The position numbers were made by a program, and so were the translations under genes. Shown in pieces: positions 1 through 5,634 of a stretch of DNA of 5,996 nt (its first letter is position 1; every line of letters begins with the position of its first letter). The notes below the pieces were generated by a model. It was not told where the DNA came from and did not search any database. It worked only from the letters and a program-made list of their open reading frames with translations. The stretch is from Frankiaceae bacterium (lineage in GTDB: Bacteria > Actinomycetota > Actinomycetes > Mycobacteriales > SCTD01), in NCBI GenBank assembly GCA_026786045.1, contig JAJAYV010000165.1, forward strand, positions 1 through 5,996. Reading direction: 5' to 3'.

Positions 1-1014
1 GACAAGACCGGCACCATCACCCGCGGCAAGCCCTCGCTCACCGACGTCGTCACCGTCGGCGGACAGGACGACGGCGAGCTGCTGCGCCTGGTCGCGGCCG
101 CCGAGGTCGACAGCGAGCATCCGCTGGCCGGCGCGATCGTCGCCGGCGCGAAGGACCGCGGCCTGGACCTGCCGAAGGTGACGACGTTCGACTCGGTCAC
201 CGGCAAGGGCGTCCGGGCGACGGTCGACGGCCGAGAGCTGCTCATCGGCAACTCCCGGCTGCTGCGTGACGCCGACATCGCCACCGGCGAGCTCGACGGG
301 CACGCGGACCGGCTCGCCGACGAGGGCAAGACCCCGATGTACGTCGCCGTCGACGGCCGTCCGGCCGGTCTGGTCGCCGTTGCCGACACGGTTCGACCGG
401 ACTCCGCCGCCGCCATCCGCGCCCTTCAGGACATGGGCCTTGAAGTCGTGATGATCACCGGGGACAACCCGCGGACCGCGAACGCCGTCGCCCGGCAGGT
501 CGGCATCACCCGCGTCCTGGCCGAGGTGCTCCCGGACCAGAAGGCCGCCGAGGTCCGCGCCCTGCAGGACGAGGGCAAGGTCGTCGCGATGGTCGGCGAC
601 GGCATCAACGACAGCCCCGCCCTGGCCCAGGCCGACGTCGGCATCGCGATCGGCACCGGGACCGACGTCGCGATCGAGGCCGCCGACGTGACGCTGATGT
701 CCGGCGAGCTGCGCGGCCTGGTGACCGCCGTCGCGCTGTCGCGGGCGACGATGCGCAACATCCGGCAGAACCTGGGCCTGGCGTTCGGCTACAACACCGC
801 CGCGATCCCGATCGCCGCCGGGCTGCTGTATCCGTTCACCGGTGCGCTGCTGTCGCCGATGATCGCAGCGGGCGCCATGGCGCTGTCCAGCATCAGCGTC
901 GTCCTCAACGCCGCCCGCCTCAACGGGTTCACCCCGCCGCGGCTCGTCGCTGGGGCGTCGCCCGCCACCGGCACCGGGGCTGCATCCCGCGACGCCGCGC
1001 GGACCGGCAGCTGA
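1..1014 (+). CDS. copA: Cu(+)-exporting P-type ATPase, C-terminal part (5' end outside window)
   Basis: P1B-type ATPase that uses ATP to pump Cu(+) across the cytoplasmic membrane. The reading frame is open from the first base and 337 residues are visible. They begin at the phosphorylation motif DKTGT, with the phosphorylated Asp as residue 1. Next come the nucleotide-binding SEHPLA motif (38-43), the hinge TGDN (153-156) and GDGINDSPAL (199-208). Two C-terminal membrane helices follow. The first contains NLGLAFGYN (257-265) and the second MALSS (293-297) with a downstream Asn. This YN plus MxxSS pattern is the P1B-1 signature for Cu(+)/Ag(+), as opposed to Zn, Cd or Co pumps. The CPC helix and any metal-binding N-terminus lie upstream of the window. 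After the last helix there is an Ala/Gly/Thr-rich tail of about 30 residues. The two genes downstream are copper-associated families, which supports copper as substrate; Ag(+) transport cannot be excluded. Confidence 0.95.
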   Translation, partial: DKTGTITRGKPSLTDVVTVGGQDDGELLRLVAAAEVDSEHPLAGAIVAGAKDRGLDLPKVTTFDSVTGKGVRATVDGRELLIGNSRLLRDADIATGELDGHADRLADEGKTPMYVAVDGRPAGLVAVADTVRPDSAAAIRALQDMGLEVVMITGDNPRTANAVARQVGITRVLAEVLPDQKAAEVRALQDEGKVVAMVGDGINDSPALAQADVGIAIGTGTDVAIEAADVTLMSGELRGLVTAVALSRATMRNIRQNLGLAFGYNTAAIPIAAGLLYPFTGALLSPMIAAGAMALSSISVVLNAARLNGFTPPRLVAGASPATGTGAASRDAARTGS

Positions 1015-1048
1015 AGCGGCCAGACCTGCCGGGCCAGGGCAGCCGACC

Positions 1049-1061
1049 TACTCTTGGGAGC
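1049..1061 (+). promoter_or_regulatory. Possible -10 element giving a leaderless transcript
   Basis: TACTCT at 1049-1054 fits the actinobacterial -10 pattern TANNNT and lies 7 bases before the ATG at 1062, where transcription would start at or next to the A of the start codon. The GGGAG at 1056-1060 is only 1 base from the ATG, too close to act as a Shine-Dalgarno site, and no other good one is present. No convincing -35 box is seen and no clear CsoR-type palindrome, so this rests on one hexamer. Readthrough from the ATPase gene, 47 bases upstream, is the alternative. Confidence 0.3.
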
Positions 1062-1514
1062 ATGGCTCGAACGGCACAGAACGGGCACGACGCGCACGTC
1101 GTGCGGGTGCTGACGCTGCTCGCCGTCCTGCTCGGGCTCCTCGCGATGCACGGCGTCGCCAGCACTCATCACGCGCCGGCCGCAGCCGCCGAGCCTTCGG
1201 CGGCCGCTCAGCCGTACGACCCGCCCGAGGCGGGCCCCCACCACCAGGCGGCCACCGCTGCCGCGCAGCAGCCCAGCCCCCTGCCGGCCGGGCCCGCCAC
1301 CCCGCCCTGCGACCAGGACTGCCCTGGTGCGCTCGCCGCGCTCTGCGTCGCCGTGCTCGCGGTGGCCGCAGAGCTGGCCGTCGCTGTCGTGCTCCGCCCT
1401 CATCGAGGTGTCGTCGCCGCACCGACGGTGTGCTCCGCCGACGCGCCCGCGTCCGCGCGGGCCGCGCTCCCTCCTCCCGATCCGGTCCGGGAGCTCTGCA
1501 TCAGCCGGACGTGA
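1062..1514 (+). CDS. DUF6153-like small His/Cys membrane protein
   Basis: Protein of 150 residues with no known reaction. The N-terminal hydrophobic segment (about 13-33) ends in LLGLLAMHG, followed by a His pair (36-37). A Pro/Ala/His-rich linker carries HH at 60-61 and C83/C87 in PPCDQDCPG. A second hydrophobic segment spans about 90-111, and the tail ends PPPDPVRELCISRT. The LAMHG motif, the His/Cys-containing middle and the C-terminal P-x-x-LC ending match my recollection of the DUF6153 family, found in actinobacteria beside copper genes. It is probably anchored in the membrane with the His/Cys linker outside, where it could bind Cu(+); that is inference. The gene lies between the copper ATPase (47 bases away) and the DUF305 lipoprotein (82 bases away) and may share their transcript. 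The ATG at 1062 keeps the hydrophobic segment close to the N-terminus. The family call is likely but not certain. Confidence 0.75.
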   Translation: MARTAQNGHDAHVVRVLTLLAVLLGLLAMHGVASTHHAPAAAAEPSAAAQPYDPPEAGPHHQAATAAAQQPSPLPAGPATPPCDQDCPGALAALCVAVLAVAAELAVAVVLRPHRGVVAAPTVCSADAPASARAALPPPDPVRELCISRT

Positions 1515-1526
1515 GCCGACAGCACC

Positions 1527-1544
1527 GGCGCCCGCGACGGCGCC
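1527..1544 (+). other. Small stem-loop between the DUF6153-like and DUF305 genes
   Basis: GGCGCC at 1527-1532 and again at 1539-1544 can pair across a 6-base loop. It starts 12 bases after the DUF6153-like stop. The stem has only 6 pairs and no T run follows. It could be a weak attenuator or processing site, or simply chance in GC-rich DNA. Confidence 0.25.
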
Positions 1545-1585
1545 CACGGCCTGTCCGCACGTCCCCCTGACCGCAGACCCCGAAC

Positions 1586-1589
1586 GGAG
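1586..1589 (+). promoter_or_regulatory. Ribosome binding site fixing the DUF305 start
   Basis: GGAG lies 7 bases before the ATG at 1597. The frame is open back to an in-frame ATG at 1327, but that longer version would put about 90 unrelated residues ahead of a clean lipoprotein signal peptide. The 1597 start is therefore preferred. Confidence 0.75.
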
Positions 1590-1596
1590 CACCACC

Positions 1597-2208
1597 ATGA
1601 ACAAGCGACACCTCACCGCCTCTGCCCTGCTCGCCTCGGCGCTCGTCCTCACCGCCTGCGGCAGCGACGCCGGCGACACCGCCGGCAGCACCAGCAGCGG
1701 AAGCAACGGCGGCAGCACGGCTTCCGAGACGGCGACGGGCAACGATGCCGACGTCGCCTTCCTGACCGGCATGACGCCCCACCACGAGCAAGCCGTCGAG
1801 ATGAGCGAGATGGTCCTGGCGGCCGACCCGCCCGCCGAGGTCGCCGCCATCGCCCAGCAGATCAAGGACGCGCAGGACCCGGAGATCGAGCAGATGAAGA
1901 CGATGCTCGCCGACCTCGGTCAGGACACCGGGGGCGCAGCCCACAGCGGCGGGCACAGCGCCGGGATGGCCGGCCATGGCGGGATGATGGACGACGATGA
2001 GATGGCGGCCCTCATGGACGCGAGCGGCGAAGACGCCGCCCGGCTCTACCTCGAGGGCATGATCCGCCACCACGAGGGCGCCATCGAGGCCAGCGACACG
2101 CAGATCGCGGACGGGCAGTACGCGCCCGCCGTCGACCTGGCGAAGACGATCAAGACGGCGCAGGCCGCTGAGGTCACCGAGATGCAGGCTCTGCTCCAGA
2201 GCCTCTAG
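1597..2208 (+). CDS. DUF305 family lipoprotein, probable copper-binding protein
   Basis: Exported lipoprotein of 203 residues. The signal peptide is MNKRH followed by a hydrophobic stretch and the lipobox LTAC, with the lipidated Cys at 21. A Ser/Gly/Thr-rich spacer runs to about residue 50. Two DUF305 repeats follow, each with the hallmark motif: MTPHHEQAVEMS (59-70, HHE at 62-64) and MIRHHEGAIEAS (155-166, HHE at 158-160). They are joined by a His/Met-rich linker (about 116-136: H116, H120, M124, H127, M130, M131, M136). DUF305 proteins form ferritin-like helical bundles and often occur with copper resistance genes. With the Cu(+) ATPase and the DUF6153-like gene just upstream, the likely role is binding or buffering copper on the outer face of the membrane. 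Metal identity is inferred from the residues and neighbours. The family call is firm. Confidence 0.92.
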   Translation: MNKRHLTASALLASALVLTACGSDAGDTAGSTSSGSNGGSTASETATGNDADVAFLTGMTPHHEQAVEMSEMVLAADPPAEVAAIAQQIKDAQDPEIEQMKTMLADLGQDTGGAAHSGGHSAGMAGHGGMMDDDEMAALMDASGEDAARLYLEGMIRHHEGAIEASDTQIADGQYAPAVDLAKTIKTAQAAEVTEMQALLQSL

Positions 2209-2242
2209 CCCGAGCGGGCAGGCGACCGCCACGGGATCTCCG

Positions 2243-2272
2243 GGCCGGGCGACGCGCGTGGCGCGCCCGGCC
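2243..2272 (+). terminator. Stem-loop after the copper locus, possible terminator
   Basis: GGCCGGGCG (2243-2251) pairs perfectly with CGCCCGGCC (2264-2272), and CGC/GCG inside can extend the stem past a one-base bulge. It lies 34 bases after the DUF305 stop. There is no T run, which is common for GC-rich actinobacterial terminators. The hairpin ends 3 bases before the Shine-Dalgarno site of the next gene, so it could affect that gene's translation instead. Confidence 0.45.
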
Positions 2273-2275
2273 AGC

Positions 2276-2283
2276 GGGGAGGA
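2276..2283 (+). promoter_or_regulatory. Strong Shine-Dalgarno site of the acyl-CoA dehydrogenase gene
   Basis: GGGGAGGA ends 8 bases before the GTG at 2292, which is ideal spacing. A second GTG at 2328 (beginning VSDQPVLDQ) also has candidate sites, AGGGAG at 2313-2318 and GAGGA at 2320-2324. The upstream site is the better match, so 2292 is used. The Arg/Gly-rich first 12 residues look less natural, and 2328 remains a real alternative. Confidence 0.5.
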
Positions 2284-2291
2284 TCCTGGCC

Positions 2292-3620
2292 GTGCGCCCC
2301 GCCGGCGGGCGCAGGGAGCGAGGACCCGTGTCCGATCAGCCCGTGCTCGACCAGCTTGTGGCCGAGCAGCCCCGGCCCGGCCGGTCCGTGCCTGACCCGG
2401 CGGCCAGCACTGCCCCGCGCACCCAGGACGCGCCCGGGCTCGACGTCCTGCCGGTGCTGACCGGCGACCTCTACGGCTACGAGCAGATGCTCGACGCGCA
2501 GGACCAGCGGGTGCTGGCGGACCTGCGGGACTGGCTCCAGCGGCGGGTCGCCCCGATCGCCAACGAGCAGTGGGAGAAGGCGGAGTTCCCGCACCACCTG
2601 GTGCCCGAGCTGGCCGAGCTCGGGGTCATCGGGCTGGGCTACGACCGACCGGGGCGACCGGCGGCGAGCCGGCTGCTGACGAGCTTCGTCACCCTCGAGC
2701 TGTCCCGGGTCGACACCTCGATGGCCACCTTCTTCGGCGTCCACAGCGGGCTGGCGATGGGGAGCATCGTGCTGCTCGGCTCCGACGAGCAGCGCGAGCG
2801 CTGGCTTCCGGACATGTACGCGCTCAGGAAGATCGGTGCGTTCGCGCTCACCGAGCCCGGCGGCGGGTCGGACGTTGCCCTCGGCCTGGACACCACCGCC
2901 CGGCGCGAGGGCGACGTGTGGGTGCTCGACGGCGCCAAGCGCTGGATCGGCAACGCGACCTTCGCCGACCTGGTCGTCGTATGGGCCAAGGACGTCGACG
3001 ACGGCCGGGTCAAGGGCTTCGTCGTGCACCAGGACAACCCCGGCTTCACCGCCACCAAGATGGAGGGCAAACTCGCCCTGCGCGCGGTGCAGAACGCCGA
3101 CATCGTGCTGGAGGGGTGCCGCGTCCCGGAGGCCGACCGGCTGCAGGGCGCGAACTCCTTCAAGGACACCGGCAAGGTCCTGCAGCTCACCCGCGGCGGC
3201 GTCGCATGGAGCTCGGTCGGCTGCCAGATGGGGGCCTACGAAGCAGCGCTCGCCTACGCACGGCAGCGCGAGCAGTTCGGCAAGCCGATCGGCGGCTTCC
3301 AGCTGGTGCAGGACCTGCTGGTGAGGATGCTCGGCAACGTCACCGCCTCGCTCGGCATGGTGGTCCGGCTGGCCGAGCTGCAGGAGGCCGGCACCTGCAC
3401 CGACGCGCAGGCGGCGCTGGCCAAGGGCTGGTGCACCAGCCGGATGCGCGAGTCCGTCGGCTGGGCCCGCGAGGTGCTCGGCGGCAACGGGATCCTGCTG
3501 GAGAACGACGTCGCCCGGTTCTTCAACGACGCCGAGGCGCTCTACTCCTACGAGGGCACCCGCGAGATCAACACCCTCATCGTCGGCCGGGCGATCACCG
3601 GGCAGAGCGCGTTCGTCTAG
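2292..3620 (+). CDS. Acyl-CoA dehydrogenase, glutaryl-CoA dehydrogenase/ACX4-like
   Basis: FAD-dependent flavoenzyme of 442 residues (430 if it starts at 2328) that should oxidise an acyl-CoA to the 2,3-enoyl-CoA in the cytoplasm. The first 55 or so residues are a variable, Pro/Ala-rich extension. The helical N-terminal domain follows (about 65-180). The middle FAD-binding domain has ALTEPGGGSD (185-194) and KRWIGNATFADL (216-227). The C-terminal helical domain has RQREQFGKPI (324-333), LGGNG (396-400) and YEGTREIN (420-427), in which E421 is the expected catalytic base. The ending GRAITGQSAF is shared with glutaryl-CoA dehydrogenases. However, the segment VDTSMAT (140-146) lacks the Arg that binds the substrate carboxylate in human glutaryl-CoA dehydrogenase (VDSGYRS as I recall it). 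The QNAD and DRLQGANSF segments resemble plant ACX4-type short-chain enzymes. A short- or branched-chain monocarboxylic acyl-CoA is therefore a plausible substrate. The family is certain and the substrate is not. Confidence 0.93.
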   Translation: MRPAGGRRERGPVSDQPVLDQLVAEQPRPGRSVPDPAASTAPRTQDAPGLDVLPVLTGDLYGYEQMLDAQDQRVLADLRDWLQRRVAPIANEQWEKAEFPHHLVPELAELGVIGLGYDRPGRPAASRLLTSFVTLELSRVDTSMATFFGVHSGLAMGSIVLLGSDEQRERWLPDMYALRKIGAFALTEPGGGSDVALGLDTTARREGDVWVLDGAKRWIGNATFADLVVVWAKDVDDGRVKGFVVHQDNPGFTATKMEGKLALRAVQNADIVLEGCRVPEADRLQGANSFKDTGKVLQLTRGGVAWSSVGCQMGAYEAALAYARQREQFGKPIGGFQLVQDLLVRMLGNVTASLGMVVRLAELQEAGTCTDAQAALAKGWCTSRMRESVGWAREVLGGNGILLENDVARFFNDAEALYSYEGTREINTLIVGRAITGQSAFV

Positions 3621-4595
3621 GAGCAGAGCGTCCCGGCGTGCGCGGCCCGGCGGGCGCGCTTGGCGGCGTACATCGCGTTGTCGGCCTCGGCCAGCGCCGC
3701 CGGGAAACCGCGCAGCACGCTGATCGGCGCCCAGCCGACCGACCCGGCGACCCCGGACCGCTCCAGCGAGGCGTAGAGGCGCTCGATGCGCCCCGCCGCC
3801 TGCGCCTCGGTGCAGCCGGTCATGAGCAGGCCGAACTCGTCGCCGCCGAGCCGGGCCACCAGGTCGTGGCCGCGGACGGCGTCGCGGAGCGCGGCACCGG
3901 CAGCCCGGATGTAGTCGTCGCCGGCGTCGTGGCCCCGCTCGTCGTTGATCGCTTTGAGCCGGTCGAGGTCGATCACCACCACGACCGTCGGGTCGCCGGT
4001 GCGGCCGAAGCGCACGCTCTCGTCCTGCACGAGCCGCTCCCAGCCGCGCCGGTTGAGCAGGCCGGTGAGCACGTCGAGGTCGGCCTCGCTGCGGGCGGCC
4101 GAGGCGGCCCGGTCGGCCTCGTCGCGCTGCCGGTTGGCGGCCAGCACCATCGTCAGCAGCTGGCCGAGCAGCTGAAGCAGGGGAGCGGCAGCGGCGAAGG
4201 CGGGGTCGTCGGTGCGCACCTGCGGGTCGAGGCCGCAGATGGCGCCGAACAGGGTGCCGTCGGGCTCGCGGATGGGTGCTCCCGCGTACGTGCCGATGTC
4301 GACGGACCCGTTGACGGCCGCGGCGGCATAGGCCGGCACCGCCTGCGCGTCGGGGGCGTGCGCCGGCGCGGTCCCGGCGGCCATGTGGATGCAGAAGCTG
4401 TCCTCCCACGGGTGGGAGCCGCCCTGCGGCAGGCCGTAGTCGTTGCCCGGCGTCGAGGAACAGGTAGGTCTGCCGGCCGTTCCCGACCCGGGTCACCGCC
4501 CAGAACGCCAGCGGCACGTGCTCGGCGAGGTAGCCCAGGACGAGGCGGGCGGCCTCGTCGAAGGCCATCTGCGGGGACAGCACGGGCAGGGTCAC
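3617..4595 (-). pseudogene. GAF-GGDEF diguanylate cyclase, broken by a 1-base frameshift
   Basis: Would make cyclic di-GMP from two GTP. The start is GTG at 4595 with GAGGA at 4603-4607, 7 bases upstream. The first 50 residues (VTLPVLSPQMAFDEA...YLFLDAG) are in one frame. The rest (NDYGLPQGGSHPWEDSFCIHM...) is in the next, so one extra base lies in CCC at 4446-4448. Corrected, the protein has 325 residues. A GAF domain spans about 10-150, a short helical linker about 154-174 and the GGDEF domain about 175-315. In the GGDEF domain, DVLTGLLNRRGW, DLDRLKAINDERGHDAGD and GGDEF (250-254) are all present. RGHD (241-244), five residues ahead of GGDEF, is the RxxD inhibitory site for product binding. 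The active site looks competent. An uninterrupted frame of 255 residues runs from the ATG at 4384 to the stop at 3617 and holds half of GAF plus all of GGDEF. A sequencing error is an alternative to a true pseudogene. Its stop overlaps the dehydrogenase stop. Confidence 0.8.
4446..4448 (-). other. Frameshift site in the GAF-GGDEF gene
   Basis: On the minus strand the sequence reads GCCGGGCAACGAC. Removing one base of the G run gives GCC GGC AAC GAC (A-G-N-D), joining the upstream frame ...YLFLDAG to the downstream frame NDYGLPQ and restoring a continuous GAF domain. A homopolymer-adjacent single-base indel is typical of either mutation or a sequencing error. No recognised slippery sequence for programmed frameshifting is visible. 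Confidence 0.75.
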
Positions 4596-4602
4596 GACGG
4601 GG

Positions 4603-4607
4603 TCCTC
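4603..4607 (-). promoter_or_regulatory. Ribosome binding site fixing the GAF-GGDEF start
   Basis: GAGGA on the minus strand sits 7 bases before the GTG at 4595. It supports a start of VTLPVLSPQ rather than the in-frame ATG at 4655, whose extra residues would come partly from the stem-loop at 4632-4677. Confidence 0.6.
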
Positions 4608-4631
4608 AGCTCGGCAGGCCCGGCCGGACAG

Positions 4632-4677
4632 CAGGAAGCCCTGGCCCCCCCGCATCGTCGCGGGGCAGGGCTTCCTG
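4632..4677 (-). terminator. Strong stem-loop, probable terminator of the DUF3068 gene
   Basis: CAGGAAGCCCTG (4632-4643) pairs perfectly over 12 bases with CAGGGCTTCCTG (4666-4677). Inside, CCCCGC (4648-4653) pairs with GCGGGG (4660-4665) around a 6-base loop, leaving GCCC as a one-sided bulge. It lies 31 bases beyond the stop of the minus-strand DUF3068 gene and 37 bases before the GAF-GGDEF start. It is therefore placed to end DUF3068 transcription and separate the two genes. No T run follows on either strand, so an RNA-processing or regulatory role is also possible. Confidence 0.6.
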
Positions 4678-4707
4678 GATGGCTCGAACGGGCTAGTCCT
4701 GCTCCTC

Positions 4708-5634
4708 CTACTTCACGACGCGCTCGCGACGGCCGCGGCGGCGCGGGACGAGCAGCCCGGCGAGCAGTGCCAGGAGCCCGAGCAGGCCGAGCACGATCGG
4801 CAGGGTGCGGCCGACGAGGGTGAGCTGGTCGGCGGCGTCGGTGGCGTCGGCCAGCAGCTCCGCGGTGCTCTCCTCGGTGGTGACCAGCTCGGCATCGAAG
4901 ATCGCGGTCTCCTCGCCCTCGGTGCCCAGCGAGGGCCGGAACGCGCGCCGCGGGTGGCTGCTGCCGCCGACGATGGCGCCGGTGCGCGGCTCGACGTAGA
5001 TCACCCGGCCGAGGTTCTCGTAGATCTCCTCGGAGAAGATCGAGTCGACGTCGGGGGCGCCGAGCAGGCGGCCGGGGACGCCCTGCTGGCCCACGACCGC
5101 GGGCTCGGTTGGTCCGCTGCGGAACTCCATGACCTTGGTGCCCTGCAGGTCGACGTCGCCGACGTACTCGACCGCGTAGGCCTCGCCGAAGCTCGCGTCG
5201 TGCACCAGGTAGCTGCCCTGCTTGGTGTTGAACGGCAGCTTGACGGTGTAGGCCTCCTCGTGGCTGGGCCGGTCGCCGGTGCCGCCGGTGCCGATGCCGC
5301 TGTTGCGGTCCAGCAGGATCTTCTCGCGGATGACGTCGAGCGGGGCGTCGATCGCCTCCACCTCGGTGGTCTGCGACTGCTCGTAGACCGCGACGTCGTC
5401 GCCGCTGGCCTCGACGTCGCCACGCGTGACCCGGGTGACGGTGATCTCCTCACCGGTGGCGAACTTGAGCGTCTCCGGGTTGAGGTAGTCGCCGGTGCCT
5501 GTCGCGAAGACGATGGAGTAGGTGTCCAGGGGCGCCTTCTCGAGCCGCGGGACGACGAGCGTGGGGAGCAGGACGGCCAGAGCCAGCAGGAACGCCCCGA
5601 GACCGATCAGGGCAGTCGGTACAGCTCGTCGCAT
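4708..5634 (-). CDS. DUF3068 / PorA-family membrane-anchored envelope protein
   Basis: Protein of 308 residues with no enzymatic motif. A hydrophobic N-terminal segment (about 7-29, after MRRAVP) acts as signal anchor or first membrane helix. A large extracytoplasmic domain spans about 30-273. A second helix (about 276-296) is followed by a basic tail, RRRGRRERVVK, that should stay in the cytoplasm. The layout, and segments such as LPFNTKQGSYLVHDASFGEA (133-152) and the YVGD...G-KVMEFR stretch (157-172), match DUF3068, annotated in databases as PorA-family porin. The helix-domain-helix layout argues for an anchored surface protein, and I see no evidence that it forms a pore. The ATG at 5634 has GGAGG at 5641-5645, 6 bases away. 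A stem-loop follows its stop. It is divergent from an acyltransferase, which suggests an envelope setting. Confidence 0.87.
   Translation of the reverse strand: MRRAVPTALIGLGAFLLALAVLLPTLVVPRLEKAPLDTYSIVFATGTGDYLNPETLKFATGEEITVTRVTRGDVEASGDDVAVYEQSQTTEVEAIDAPLDVIREKILLDRNSGIGTGGTGDRPSHEEAYTVKLPFNTKQGSYLVHDASFGEAYAVEYVGDVDLQGTKVMEFRSGPTEPAVVGQQGVPGRLLGAPDVDSIFSEEIYENLGRVIYVEPRTGAIVGGSSHPRRAFRPSLGTEGEETAIFDAELVTTEESTAELLADATDAADQLTLVGRTLPIVLGLLGLLALLAGLLVPRRRGRRERVVK

Noticed and set aside
1026..1042. CTGCC/GGCAG hairpin after the ATPase stop
   Set aside because: Only 5 pairs with a 7-base loop and no T run; too weak to call a terminator in DNA this GC-rich.
1062..1074. 13-base string ATGGCTCGAACGG also found at 4679-4691
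   Set aside because: Short exact match with no similarity on either side and different contexts (a gene start and an intergenic spacer). Probably chance.
1327..1596. N-terminal extension of the DUF305 protein from an upstream in-frame ATG
   Set aside because: It overlaps the DUF6153-like gene in another frame and would bury the lipoprotein signal peptide. GGAG plus ATG at 1597 is clearly better.
789..1865. Minus-strand open frame of 358 codons across the ATPase end and copper genes
   Set aside because: Antisense to three better-supported genes, with low-complexity Arg/Gly content and no motif.
1501..2232. Minus-strand open frame of 243 codons over the DUF305 gene
   Set aside because: Gly/Val/Arg-rich mirror of the DUF305 coding strand, with no recognisable domain.
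2205..4655. Minus-strand open frame of 816 codons
   Set aside because: Only its first part (down to about 4446) is real, as the N-terminus of the GAF-GGDEF gene. The rest is Arg/Gly/Ala-rich antisense to the dehydrogenase and off-frame to GGDEF.
2570..4696. Plus-strand open frame of 708 codons
   Set aside because: Composition is Arg/Gly/Pro/Ala-rich with no domain. It is off-frame within the dehydrogenase and antisense to the GGDEF gene, so it is a GC-driven shadow.
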